Assembly: GCA_031555175.1 (NCBI GenBank)
Contig: JAVBUP010000037.1
Span: 1 to 19,328, forward strand
Direction of reading: 5' to 3'
Origin: JAVBUP01 sp031555175
Lineage (GTDB): Bacteria > Bacillota_I > Bacilli_A > Erysipelotrichales > Coprobacillaceae
Length of the DNA: 19,328 nt
Shown: positions 9,301-15,923 of the stretch, piece after piece
Numbering within the stretch: position 1 is the stretch's first letter
Layout of the letters: every line of letters starts with the position of its first letter
Program-made: the position numbers and the translations under genes
The notes under the pieces: generated by a model
Told to the model about the DNA's origin: nothing
What the model saw: only the letters and a program-made list of their open reading frames with translations
The model's database searches: none

Positions 9301-9838
9301 TTTCATGACTTGTTCTAAATCCATCAAAGAAATGCATTACAGGAACTGATGCTTTGATTGCTGTTAAGTGAGCAATACCGCCTAAGTCCATGATTTCTTG
9401 TACAGAATGAGAAACTAACATTGGCATTCCAATTTGACGACAAGCATAAATATCTTGGTGATCTCCAAAGATAGATAATGAACGAGTCGCTAAAGCACGA
9501 GCCGATACATGGAATACACCAGGTAATAATTCACCAGCTATTTTATATAAGTTAGGAATCATTAATAATAATCCTTGACTCGCTGTAAATGTTGTCGCTA
9601 AAGCTCCGGCTTGTAAAGCACCATGAACTGCACCAGCTGCACCGGCTTCCGATTGCATTTCAATTACATTTACTGACGAACCAAATATATTTTTTCTTCC
9701 AGCAGCAGCCCAAGCTTCTGCATTTTCCGCCATCGGTGAAGACGGAGTAATTGGATAAATACTAGCTACCTCAGTAAATGCATATGCAACGTGAGCAGCA
9801 GCAGTATTTCCATCCATTGACAAATAATTTTTTGGCAT
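6314..9838 (-). CDS. nifJ: Pyruvate:ferredoxin (flavodoxin) oxidoreductase
   Basis: The product is a 1174-aa single-chain enzyme that converts pyruvate and CoA to acetyl-CoA and CO2 and reduces ferredoxin; it is cytoplasmic and oxygen-sensitive. Domains in order: N-terminal pyruvate domain (YPITPSSPMAE with T31), transketolase C-terminal-like domain, EKR/linker region, a two-cluster ferredoxin domain (C690-x2-C-x2-C-x3-CP and C748-x2-C-x2-C-x3-CP), then the thiamine-diphosphate domain with GDGWAYDIGYGG. Proximal-cluster cysteines are present: C817 and C820 in CAGCGE, one in NATGCSS and one in YSPCIEHG. The length matches the homodimeric enzyme of Desulfovibrio and clostridia. I start it at 9838 because AAGGAG lies eight bases upstream; an in-frame ATG at 9868 sits at the predicted transcription start. 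It is a single-gene unit. The ferredoxin at 18917 is a plausible partner. Confidence 0.97.
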   Translation of the reverse strand: MPKNYLSMDGNTAAAHVAYAFTEVASIYPITPSSPMAENAEAWAAAGRKNIFGSSVNVIEMQSEAGAAGAVHGALQAGALATTFTASQGLLLMIPNLYKIAGELLPGVFHVSARALATRSLSIFGDHQDIYACRQIGMPMLVSHSVQEIMDLGGIAHLTAIKASVPVMHFFDGFRTSHEIQKIEVLDYQVLEKLLDKEALAAYKKRALNPHTNPIQRGGAENDDIYFQGREAQNTHYDNVTEVVADYMKAISAETGRHYAPFTYYGHPEADRVIIAMGSVTETIQETIDALSKKGEKVGVIKVHLYRPFSPKYLLNVLPKTAKKVAVLDRTKEMGATGEPLYLDVVSVLKDTDVEVIAGGRYGMGSKDVNPKQIKAVYDHLNSSNPFTSFTVGIVDDVTHLSLPLDASFKVEKDYTACLFYGLGSDGTVSANKNSIKIIGDHTDLYSQAYFAYDSKKAGGATRSHLRFGKNPIRSTYYIDNADFISCSVDNYVLKYDMLKNLAEGGTFLLNTTFDKDEVVKYLPNRMKKQLADKKAKFYIINANDIAAEIGMGRRTNTILQSAFFALNPAILPIEESLDFMKQAATKSYSKKGQEIVALNHKAIDLGKDAMSEVVVDASWSDLVVTDVRSKIGDDHFDSFVSIINGLDGYDLPVSAFLGDKLDGSMRSNVSYNEKRTIAAEVPAWEKENCIQCNNCVMVCPHATVRAFLLDDVELANAPEDISGDVLTPVGKGVEGLVYRIQVSPDNCVGCGLCVSECPGKAGNKALKMVPVKEELSHAPLADYLYNDTEYKTDKYPLTVTKGVGFMKPYFEVSGACAGCGETPYYRLVSQLFGADMRIANATGCSSIYTGSTPSTPMVIDKNGHGPAWANSLFEDNAEFGFGMKLAENYKSKYVLELVERTISNVEPALAEVLGQYKAVKGNREEERALMPEITRLVNESSNSEVKELLDLAGDMVTKSQWIVGGDGWAYDIGYGGLDHVIANNENVNILVLDTEVYSNTGGQSSKSSQAASIAKFTASGKAGTKKDLAAIAMSYGHVYVAQIAMGANPMQTIKALKEAEAYDGPSLIIAYSPCIEHGIKGGLGNHQQQQRNAVACGYFNLLRFDPRLEDQGKNPLQLDSKAPDFSKFQEHLLSENRFAQLLQINPDHAKELMEKCQKDAEKRRARLEKMAVN

Positions 9839-9872
9839 GTAAAATTCTCCTTTTCCATAAATTAACACATAA

Positions 9873-9901
9873 ATTATACTACTTTTTTGCCACTTTTAAA
9901 A
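9873..9901 (-). promoter_or_regulatory. Promoter of nifJ
   Basis: On the minus strand a perfect -10 TATAAT (9873-9878) follows a weak -35 TTTTAA (9896-9901) with a 17-bp spacer. The predicted start near 9866 leaves no room for translation from the ATG at 9868, which supports the start at 9838. Confidence 0.55.
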
Positions 9902-9922
9902 GGGTAAATATATTTGTTACAC

Positions 9923-9954
9923 AATATAAAAATGAATGTGTTAACACATTCATT
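9923..9954 (-). terminator. Intrinsic terminator of pyrR-galU
   Basis: Arms AATGAATGTG (9931-9940) and CACATTCATT (9945-9954) form a perfect 10-bp stem with a TTAA loop, followed on the minus strand by TTTTTATATT. It starts four bases after the galU stop. The plus strand also carries a T-rich tail, so it may work in both directions. Confidence 0.85.
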
Positions 9955-9958
9955 ATTT

Positions 9959-10858
9959 TTAATATATTTTGAAGTCCTTTGTCGCTAATTCTCTTAAATA
10001 TTCTTTAACTTTATCTTTTAAATCATCACGATCTAATGAGAAATCAATAGTAGCCTTAATAAAGCCAAACTTATCTCCCACATCATATCTTTCCCCTTCA
10101 AAATCATATGAATAAACATTTTCATACGCCATCAAACGTTTAATAGCATCAGTCAGTTGAATTTCATTACCGGCACCTTTTTCTTGTGTTTCAAGTAAAT
10201 CAAAGATTTTTGGCGTTAATACATATCTTCCTAGTACAGCCATTCTTGATGGGGCTAATTCTGTTTTTGGTTTTTCCACCATATCTAACAGTTTTGATAA
10301 TCTACCAACTGCTGCAACAGTTGTATCTGGAGCAACAATTCCATACTTTGAAACATTTTCTAATGCTACAGTTTGTACTCCAACAACTGATGAATTAGTA
10401 TCTTCAAACGCAGCGATTAACTGTAATAAAGCTGGTTTACTATCTTTGTTTACAACTATGTCATCACCTAATAAAATAGCAAACGGTTCATCACCAATAA
10501 ATGGTTTCGCACATAATATTGCATGTCCCAACCCCTTTGGTTCACCTTGTCTTACAACAAAAACTTTAGCCATATTAGCAATATCTTGTATTAATTTAAC
10601 TTCAGCCATTTTATTAGAAGCAGTAAGTCTTCCTTCTAGTTCATAAGATTTATCAAAATGATTAGCAATTGATTCCTTATATGGGTTAGTAATTATTAGA
10701 ATTTCCTCAATGCCACTTTTCACAGCTTCCTCTACAATATACTGAATAGTCGGAATATCAACTATTGGTAACATTTCCTTGGGTAAAGACTTAGTTACTG
10801 GTAAAAATCTTGTTCCTAACCCAGCGGCTGGAATTACTGCTTTTCTTATCTTTTTCAT
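9959..10858 (-). CDS. galU: UTP--glucose-1-phosphate uridylyltransferase
   Basis: The product is a 299-aa cytoplasmic enzyme making UDP-glucose from UTP and glucose-1-phosphate. It has the full GalU/GtaB layout: the N-terminal nucleotide-binding loop AAGLGTRFLPVTKSLPKEML at 11-30, the VDIPTIQYIVEEA segment, LGDDIVV with the catalytic aspartates near 130, and EIQLTDAIKRL near 232. Length fits the family. The start has AAAGGA upstream. It begins two bases after the pyrR stop and the pair shares one terminator. UDP-glucose is the probable donor for the two glycolipid glycosyltransferases at 1547-4549 and could also feed teichoic acid glucosylation. An operon with pyrR would tie UDP-sugar supply to uridine nucleotide status; that is inference. 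Confidence 0.96.
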   Translation of the reverse strand: MKKIRKAVIPAAGLGTRFLPVTKSLPKEMLPIVDIPTIQYIVEEAVKSGIEEILIITNPYKESIANHFDKSYELEGRLTASNKMAEVKLIQDIANMAKVFVVRQGEPKGLGHAILCAKPFIGDEPFAILLGDDIVVNKDSKPALLQLIAAFEDTNSSVVGVQTVALENVSKYGIVAPDTTVAAVGRLSKLLDMVEKPKTELAPSRMAVLGRYVLTPKIFDLLETQEKGAGNEIQLTDAIKRLMAYENVYSYDFEGERYDVGDKFGFIKATIDFSLDRDDLKDKVKEYLRELATKDFKIY

Positions 10859-10860
10859 AT

Positions 10861-11382
10861 TTATTTCCTTTCCTCTACAAATACTCCATCACAACCATCT
10901 ATTTCCCTAAATTTCACTATAATATCTTCATCTAATGAAGTAGGATAGTTCTTGCCTACGTAATCGGCTCTAATTGGAAACTCACGGTGTCCGCGGTCTA
11001 CTAATACAGCTAATTGAATTTCTTTTGGTCTTCCTAAGTCAATTAATGCATCCATTGCCGCTCTAACAGTTCGACCTTTAAACAATACATCATCAACAAG
11101 TATTACCTTCTTGCCTTCAATTGAAAACGGTATATCTGTTAAATTATCATTTAAGTTTTTCTTTTGATCATCACGATGATTAGAAATATCAAGATACCCA
11201 CATGGGATACGTTTCCCTTCAAATGCTTCAATAAAATCCGCTAAACGATTAGCTAGGTAAATTCCCCGAGTCATTACACCAATAAGAATAATATTATCTG
11301 TACCTTTATTCTTTTCTAAAACTTCATGTGACATACGTATAATAGTTCTGCGCATTGCCTGTTCTTCTAAAAATTCCTTCAT
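10861..11382 (-). CDS. pyrR: PyrR, pyrimidine operon attenuator / uracil phosphoribosyltransferase
   Basis: The product is a 173-aa type I phosphoribosyltransferase fold protein. PyrR binds UMP-controlled attenuator RNA of pyr operons and also makes UMP from uracil and PRPP. Visible marks are the N-terminal EEQAMRRTIIRMSHEVLEKNKG, LIGVMTRGIYLA, DISNHRDD and the 13-residue PRPP loop VILVDDVLFKGRT at 93-105, then AVLVDRGHREFPIRADYVGKN. The PRPP loop normally reads VILVDDVLYTGRT; here K102 replaces the usual threonine. The start has AGGTGAT close upstream. No de novo pyrimidine genes are in the window and I see no PyrR-type attenuator ahead of the gene, so here it is paired only with galU. Confidence 0.92.
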   Translation of the reverse strand: MKEFLEEQAMRRTIIRMSHEVLEKNKGTDNIILIGVMTRGIYLANRLADFIEAFEGKRIPCGYLDISNHRDDQKKNLNDNLTDIPFSIEGKKVILVDDVLFKGRTVRAAMDALIDLGRPKEIQLAVLVDRGHREFPIRADYVGKNYPTSLDEDIIVKFREIDGCDGVFVEERK

Positions 11383-11398
11383 TATATCACCTATGGTT

Positions 11399-11431
11399 AG
11401 TATAACACACTATTAAAATACTTTCATTATA
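11399..11431 (-). promoter_or_regulatory. Candidate promoter(s) of pyrR-galU
   Basis: Two -10 candidates are seen on the minus strand. TATACT (11399-11404) has a weak -35 ATGAAA (11422-11427) at 17 bp and would leave a leader of only about ten bases starting at the Shine-Dalgarno site. TATAAT (11426-11431) has no good -35. The sequence does not show which is used. Confidence 0.4.
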
Positions 11432-11594
11432 AAATGGAGAGAACAAAATATTATCATTAACGACTATGAAAAAGTTTTACTGATTATAATAGCAATTAAA
11501 AATACTTGCCCACCTATTGAATGAATTCCTATAAGTAACACCAACTACTTCTATACTCATATATACAATTAACAATAAACTAGAAATTAGTTCA

Positions 11595-11619
11595 TTTAAA
11601 AAGGTGGATTTCTCCACCT
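11595..11619 (-). terminator. Intrinsic terminator of the zinc peptidase gene
   Basis: On the minus strand AGGTGGA-GAAA-TCCACCT forms a perfect 7-bp stem with a GAAA tetraloop, then TTTTT. The TAG stop of the gene (11618-11620) supplies the first stem bases. Confidence 0.9.
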
Positions 11620-12340
11620 AATCACGTCTTCTACTATTACCTAATATCATTAAGAGTATTCTAAGAATTGAAGCTACACTCGCCGCAAATCCAGCTACAT
11701 AAGTCAATGCAGCAGCACTTAACATTTGTTTTGACATATATACTTCATCTTGCGAAACAAAACTACTCTCTAAAATTGCTAATGCTCTATTTGATGCATT
11801 AAACTCTATTGGTAAAGTTAATACTTGGAATACTAAGATAGCTGACATCAATGCCAACCCAAACCAAGCAAGTCCAAACGCTTCAGAAACTAGACCAATG
11901 ATAATTACAATCCATCCTAGTGATTGCCCAATTCTACATAGGGGTAATATAGCGTTCCTAAATACTATTGCTTTATATCCTGTATGATGTTGAATTGCAT
12001 GTCCACATTCATGTGCTGCAACTGCAACTGATGCAATCGAACGTCCATGGTATATATCAGATGATAAATTCACTGTTCTCTTTGTTGGATCATAATGATC
12101 AGACAGTTTACCTTGAGTTTCATAAATCTGCATGTCACTCATTCCATTATTATCAAGTATCCTTCTAGCAACATCATAACCAGACAACCCTTCATTATTT
12201 GCTATTTTCGAATACTTATTATACGCGTTATTAACTTTTGATTGTGCAATACCACAAAAGATTGTAGCGATTAATACTAGAACCATACCTAATAAGATAT
12301 ATGGATCAGAAAAATTATAACCATAAAAACCATATCCCAT
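11618..12340 (-). CDS. YugP-family membrane zinc metallopeptidase
   Basis: The product is a 240-aa integral membrane protein of the neutral zinc metallopeptidase 2 (YugP) family. From the chosen start there is a transmembrane segment at about 14-33. A cytoplasmic or surface loop follows with AAHECGHAIQHH, the HEXXH zinc motif (H110, E111, H114). Hydrophobic segments lie at about 138-175 and 205-233. E179 in LPIEFNAS is the likely third zinc ligand. The physiological substrate of the family is not known. I start at the ATG at 12340 rather than the GTG at 12349, because the GTG lies inside the Shine-Dalgarno sequence GAGGTG that is correctly spaced for the ATG. It is a single-gene unit with its own terminator. 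Candidate -10 boxes (TATACT at 12364-12369, TATAAT at 12394-12399) lie upstream without convincing -35 boxes. Confidence 0.9.
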   Translation of the reverse strand: MGYGFYGYNFSDPYILLGMVLVLIATIFCGIAQSKVNNAYNKYSKIANNEGLSGYDVARRILDNNGMSDMQIYETQGKLSDHYDPTKRTVNLSSDIYHGRSIASVAVAAHECGHAIQHHTGYKAIVFRNAILPLCRIGQSLGWIVIIIGLVSEAFGLAWFGLALMSAILVFQVLTLPIEFNASNRALAILESSFVSQDEVYMSKQMLSAAALTYVAGFAASVASILRILLMILGNSRRRD

Positions 12341-12697
12341 TTTATTCACCTCGTATTTAATATAGTATAGATAAAATTACTTATCCTAAATTAATTATAA
12401 ACTTTTTATAAACATAATTCTATATTTTATTATCAGTTGGCAAATAATATAATTTTATGAATTTATCATTCATTGCTAATCATCATACCAGTATGTCCTA
12501 CTTCAACTTAATTAAGTTCTTCTTTTCTAAAAAACATCAAAGTAGAGTTGTTTAGTGAAATACGATATTTCGCAATATGTGTGAACTCACAAACAGTAAT
12601 TAAAATACTCTATTACCATCGTTACTCATAAATATTAGCATCCACAACAATATATGCCCTAACGTAATTCCATTTTAATTATAATTCAAAAAATAAA
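12341..12697 (-). other. Long gene-free interval between HU and the zinc peptidase gene
   Basis: This is the largest gap in the window. Its peptidase-proximal end holds the promoter candidates of that gene. The rest has no open frame with a ribosome site on either strand and no tRNA-like fold. It holds a perfect 14-bp palindrome AACTTAATTAAGTT (12505-12518) and a near-palindrome TGTGAACTCACA (12580-12591). I assign no function; a small RNA or decayed gene cannot be excluded. Confidence 0.4.
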
Positions 12698-12719
12698 TAA
12701 AAAAGTGCCTAGGCACTTT
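12692..12719 (-). terminator. Intrinsic terminator of the HU gene
   Basis: On the minus strand AAAGTGC-CTAG-GCACTTT forms a perfect stem, followed by TTTTTTATTTATTTTTT. It begins about 21 bases after the HU stop codon. Confidence 0.9.
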
Positions 12720-12740
12720 AATAATATTACTATTTAATGA

Positions 12741-13013
12741 TTAGTTCATCGCATCTTTTAACTTATTACTTGGTTTAAAGCTTAAAGTTTTAGATGCTGG
12801 TATAATCATTGGTTCTTTAGTCTTTGGACTAATTCCTTTTCTTTCTTTTCTTTCATTAATTTTGAAAGTACCAAATCCTGAGATTACAACTTTTTCTCCT
12901 TTTAATGCATGTTCTACCATTGTTTCAAAAATTGTATCTACTAAGATTTCTGTATCTTTTTTTGTTAAGTTTTTCTTATCTGCAATAATATCTACTAATT
13001 CTTTTTTGTTCAT
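12741..13013 (-). CDS. HU family DNA-binding protein
   Basis: The product is a 90-aa nucleoid protein that bends and compacts DNA as a dimer, with the exact usual HU length. The helical N-terminal half (MNKKELVDIIADKKNLTKKD) is followed by the signature GFGTFKINERKERKGISPKTKEPMIIPASKTLSFKPS covering the beta-arm, with the intercalating proline region in EPMIIPASK. AAGGAGA precedes the ATG. The gene lies just after spoIVA, as hbs does in Bacillus, and has its own promoter at 13048-13076 and a strong terminator, fitting high constitutive expression. Since spoIVA shows no terminator, sporulation-stage transcripts may also read into it. Confidence 0.96.
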   Translation of the reverse strand: MNKKELVDIIADKKNLTKKDTEILVDTIFETMVEHALKGEKVVISGFGTFKINERKERKGISPKTKEPMIIPASKTLSFKPSNKLKDAMN

Positions 13014-13047
13014 AATAAAATCTCCTTTTTTTATTTTAACAAAATGA

Positions 13048-13076
13048 ATAATAACATTATTAGCCGATATTTACAA
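13048..13076 (-). promoter_or_regulatory. Promoter of the HU gene
   Basis: On the minus strand -35 TTGTAA (13071-13076), a 17-bp spacer and -10 TATTAT (13048-13053) resemble a vegetative SigA promoter. The start would fall near 13041, giving a leader of about 28 bases. Confidence 0.55.
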
Positions 13077-13083
13077 TACTTTT

Positions 13084-14562
13084 CTATAAAACAATTGCAA
13101 TAACATTGCCTTTACCTTTATTAACTAACTTATATAAAATATCTTGGATTCTAACACGAGCGTTTTCTGGGATTACAGATAGCTTAACATTGATGCCATC
13201 TTTAATAATATCGCTTAATTGTCGCCCAAAAATATCTGATTTCCAAATTTCCGATGGATCTATTGCATGATCTCTTAATAGATACTTAACAAGTTCTTCT
13301 GATTGTTGTTTAGAGCCAATAATTGGTTCAAAAGAAGTTTCTACATCTACTCTAATCATGTGAATAGAAGGAGCCTTAGCATTTAGTTTAACTCCATAAC
13401 GTTGCCCTTGTTTTACTACCTCTGGTGTCTCTAATACAATATCTGATAAAATTGGCGATGCAAATCCATATCCTGTTTGCTTAACCATTTTTAATGCACT
13501 AGAAATAGCATCATATTCCTTCTTAGCCTTTGCTAAGCTTTGCATTAAACTAATTAAGTCTGCCTTATCAGCAATATCTACTCCAATTATATCCTTTAAT
13601 ACTTCATTGTATAATCCAGTAGGAATTTCGATATCAATGATTGCATTACCTTTTCCTGTATCAATAGATTTTAAAACAGCTTTTTCTATATACTCACATT
13701 CTTCAATATAATCAGTTATTCCTTCAACATCACGAAGTTTTTCAACTGCTTTCAGTGAATTTTGTACAGCTTGATCAAATTCTTTCTTTAGCCAATGATC
13801 ATGATCTAAAACAGCAACCCATTTTGGCATATTAACTTCAATCTCTGAAACTGGGAACTCATATAGCGCTTCTTTAAGTATTTCTGATACATCATTTTCT
13901 GACATATGCTCAACGCTTAAAGCCATAGTTGGTACACTATACTTTCCTCTTATTTCTTCAGTAATCGCAATTGCTTGCGGACTAGACGGAGTGCGTGAAT
14001 TGACAATAACTATAAAAGGTTTACCAATCCTTTTTAATTCCTCAATTACTTCATTTTCTGCTTGAATATAATTTGGTCTTTCAATGTCTGCAATTGTTCC
14101 ATCTGTAGTTACAACAATACCAATAGTTGAATGATCTTGGATCACTTTTTGTGTACCGATTTTTGCTGCTTCATCAAAAGGAATAGCTTCGCTAAACCAT
14201 GGTGTTCTTACCATGCGAATGCCTTGTTCATCTTGATATCCTTTTGCTCCATTAATTACATAACCAACACAATCTACTAATCTTACTTTAACTTCAAACT
14301 CGTTCTCCAATTGTACTTTAGCAGCATTATTAGGAACAAACTTTGGTTCTGCAGTCATAATCATCTTGCCTTCACCAGATTGTGGCAATTCGTCAATTGC
14401 CCTCTTTTTTTCTGCTTCATCAACAATATTGCTTAAGACAGCTAATTCCATAAACTTCTTTATAAATGTAGATTTCCCAACGCGTACTGGGCCAACTATC
14501 CCTAAATATACATCACCATTCGTGCGTTCACCAATGTTTTTCAACATTTCATTTGTATTCAT
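13084..14562 (-). CDS. spoIVA: Stage IV sporulation protein A, spore coat base ATPase
   Basis: The product is a 492-aa protein, identical in length to B. subtilis SpoIVA. This ATPase polymerises on the outer forespore membrane and forms the platform for the spore coat and cortex. A TRAFAC-like NTPase domain covers about 1-235 with the Walker A loop GPVRVGKST (K30), DELPQSGEGK, the Walker B-like RLVDCVGY and IVIVNSRTP. Conserved middle and C-terminal segments follow, including MVKQTGYGFASP, APSIHMIRVDVE, IWKSDIFGRQLS and the terminal NVIAIVL needed for membrane localisation. Two ATGs are adjacent; I choose the second (14562) because GGGAGGAT is too close to the first. It follows the SpoVIF-like gene and precedes HU, the Bacillus order. 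In that family transcription depends on SigmaE; I see no convincing SigmaE promoter here. Confidence 0.97.
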   Translation of the reverse strand: MNTNEMLKNIGERTNGDVYLGIVGPVRVGKSTFIKKFMELAVLSNIVDEAEKKRAIDELPQSGEGKMIMTAEPKFVPNNAAKVQLENEFEVKVRLVDCVGYVINGAKGYQDEQGIRMVRTPWFSEAIPFDEAAKIGTQKVIQDHSTIGIVVTTDGTIADIERPNYIQAENEVIEELKRIGKPFIVIVNSRTPSSPQAIAITEEIRGKYSVPTMALSVEHMSENDVSEILKEALYEFPVSEIEVNMPKWVAVLDHDHWLKKEFDQAVQNSLKAVEKLRDVEGITDYIEECEYIEKAVLKSIDTGKGNAIIDIEIPTGLYNEVLKDIIGVDIADKADLISLMQSLAKAKKEYDAISSALKMVKQTGYGFASPILSDIVLETPEVVKQGQRYGVKLNAKAPSIHMIRVDVETSFEPIIGSKQQSEELVKYLLRDHAIDPSEIWKSDIFGRQLSDIIKDGINVKLSVIPENARVRIQDILYKLVNKGKGNVIAIVL

Positions 14563-14576
14563 CATTATCCTCCCTT

Positions 14577-14592
14577 ATGTAGTAATGTAGTA
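14577..14592 (+). repeat. 8-bp tandem repeat in the spoIVA leader
   Basis: ATGTAGTA occurs twice in direct succession just upstream of the spoIVA Shine-Dalgarno sequence. The 14-mer ATGTAGTAATGTAG (14577-14590) recurs with one change on the opposite strand upstream of the SpoVIF-like gene (14885-14898). It could be a protein-binding site; no regulator is assigned. Confidence 0.5.
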
Positions 14593-14609
14593 AAATCTAT
14601 GCGGCTATA

Positions 14610-14635
14610 AACAAAAAAAGACCAAATTTTGGTCT
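14610..14635 (-). terminator. Intrinsic terminator of the SpoVIF-like gene
   Basis: On the minus strand AGACCA-AAATT-TGGTCT, extendable inwards, is followed by TTTTTTTG. The gene's TAG stop (14634-14636) supplies the first stem bases. It separates this unit from spoIVA. Confidence 0.9.
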
Positions 14636-14873
14636 ATAAAATATTATTCAAATCTTTTGGTACCTTATTGTTTTGTATAATATTTACTATTTTATCTGCT
14701 TTCTCTTTTGAGACACTCTTGCCAGCCATTTTAGAAACATCATCAATCAAATCACGAATATTTGATTCTTTTGTTAAGTCTTTAGTTTGCAGAGATTTCG
14801 CTAAACTGAAGATATCATCCTTTGAAACATTTGTTTTTTTCTCTATTGTATTAAAAAGCTTATTCTTATCCAT
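14634..14873 (-). CDS. SpoVIF-family small sporulation protein
   Basis: The product is a 79-aa hydrophilic helical protein with no signal or membrane segment. The pattern 'LFNTIEKKTNVSKDDIFSLAKSLQTKDLTKESNIRDLIDDVSKMAGK...KADKIVNIIQNNKVP' fits the stage VI sporulation protein F family (B. subtilis SpoVIF/YjcC, about 88 aa), needed late in coat assembly. AGGAGGT precedes the start. It lies between gpsA and spoIVA inside the conserved der-gpsA...spoIVA-hbs block, which supports a sporulation role. It has its own terminator, and a SigmaK-like -10 occurs upstream. The family is short and low in complexity, so the assignment leans on context as well as on sequence. Confidence 0.8.
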   Translation of the reverse strand: MDKNKLFNTIEKKTNVSKDDIFSLAKSLQTKDLTKESNIRDLIDDVSKMAGKSVSKEKADKIVNIIQNNKVPKDLNNIL

Positions 14874-14890
14874 AATAAAACCTCCTACAT

Positions 14891-14918
14891 TACTATATGT
14901 AAGAGGCCAATAAATGTG
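14891..14918 (-). promoter_or_regulatory. Possible SigmaK-type promoter of the SpoVIF-like gene
   Basis: On the minus strand CATATAGTA (14891-14899) fits the SigmaK -10 consensus CATANNNTA, with an AC inside CACA (14915-14918) 16 bases upstream as the -35 core. B. subtilis spoVIF is SigmaK-dependent. The predicted start falls within the Shine-Dalgarno sequence, leaving an unusually short leader, so this is only tentative. Read-through from gpsA is the alternative, since no terminator separates them. Confidence 0.35.
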
Positions 14919-14919
14919 C

Positions 14920-15921
14920 CTATTCTGGTTTTAACTCTCGTGTCATTAGTCTTTTAATAACACTTGAAGGTTCATGATGATTATACAAAACATCATATAT
15001 TGCTTCTACAATTGGCATTTTTAATTCAGGATAGCTCTGAGCATCTTCATAAATAACCTTACAACTGCGAATACCTTCACATGTCTTTTTATTTGTTTTC
15101 ATAAAGTTTTCTACATCATTGGATTTACCAATTTCGTATCCAGCCTGAAAATTACGAGAATGCGGACTTGTGCAAGTAACAATCAAATCTCCAACACCAG
15201 TTAATCCTAAGAATGTTTCTGGTTTTCCACCTTTTGCTACCCCATAGCGCACCATTTCCGCTAAACCACGAGTTATAAGCCCAGCTCTTGTATTATCTCC
15301 ATAGCCAAGTCCAGATAGTACACCAGAGGCAACAGCCATGACATTCTTTAAGGCTACACCATACTCTGCACCGATTTCATCTTCTAATGTATAAACTCTA
15401 AAATACTCATTAGAAAATAAGTTTTGAACATCTTTCGCAGTATCATGATCTATAGAAACAGCACAAACAGTCGTATATAGTCTAATTACAACTTCTTCTG
15501 CGTGGCTTGGGCCAATTATAGAAACTATTTCATTGCGTCTTTCTATATCAACACAAGTGCGTATTGTGTCACTTAATCTTTGGTTCGTGGTTAAATCAAA
15601 TCCTTTTGATGCATTGATAATAGTAATTTTCCTTTTAAGTTTTGAATTAACTTCAGTTAATACCTCACGAATAAATTGTGAAGGAAGAGTAACCAAAACA
15701 TAATCAGCATTTTCTAATGCTAAATCTAAATTGTTTGTAGCTCTTATTTCTTTATTTAAGTCAACATCTTTAAAGAATTTCGAATTTTGGTGATTATTAT
15801 TAATGTCTTCAATTTCATCTTGTGAAATTCCATATAGTAGAACTTCATGCTTATTATCAGTTAATACAGTAGCTAAGCCACTAGCCCAACTTCCTGTTCC
15901 TAAAATAGCTATTTTACTCAT
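14920..15921 (-). CDS. gpsA: Glycerol-3-phosphate dehydrogenase [NAD(P)+]
   Basis: The product is a 333-aa cytoplasmic enzyme reducing dihydroxyacetone phosphate to sn-glycerol-3-phosphate, the backbone precursor of phospholipids, glycolipids and lipoteichoic acid. The Rossmann nucleotide loop GTGSWA lies at 8-13. LVTLPSQFIREVL and SIIGPSHAEEV are the family segments. The catalytic lysine is in YGVALKNVMAVASG (near 190), followed by GDNTRAGLITRGLAEM and GLTGVGDLIVTCTSPHSRN. The start has AAGGAG upstream and lies two bases after the der stop, so it is co-transcribed with cmk and der. This der-gpsA pair is standard in Bacillota. Confidence 0.97.
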   Translation of the reverse strand: MSKIAILGTGSWASGLATVLTDNKHEVLLYGISQDEIEDINNNHQNSKFFKDVDLNKEIRATNNLDLALENADYVLVTLPSQFIREVLTEVNSKLKRKITIINASKGFDLTTNQRLSDTIRTCVDIERRNEIVSIIGPSHAEEVVIRLYTTVCAVSIDHDTAKDVQNLFSNEYFRVYTLEDEIGAEYGVALKNVMAVASGVLSGLGYGDNTRAGLITRGLAEMVRYGVAKGGKPETFLGLTGVGDLIVTCTSPHSRNFQAGYEIGKSNDVENFMKTNKKTCEGIRSCKVIYEDAQSYPELKMPIVEAIYDVLYNHHEPSSVIKRLMTRELKPE

Positions 15922-15923
15922 GA

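Noticed and set aside
9839..9868. Upstream ATG at 9868 as the nifJ start
   Set aside because: The predicted transcription start is at that point and the ribosome site AAGGAG serves the ATG at 9838; the family begins at the latter position.
9931..9954. GTGTTAACAC-centred palindrome between galU and nifJ as a Rex-type redox operator for nifJ
   Set aside because: It is a long perfect hairpin with a T tail four bases after the galU stop, lies well upstream of the nifJ -35, and does not match the Rex consensus.
14590..14615. SigmaE promoter for spoIVA (CATAGATT on the minus strand as -10)
   Set aside because: The -10 is one base off consensus, but no ATA-type -35 is found at the expected distance; the upstream bases are the terminator T run.
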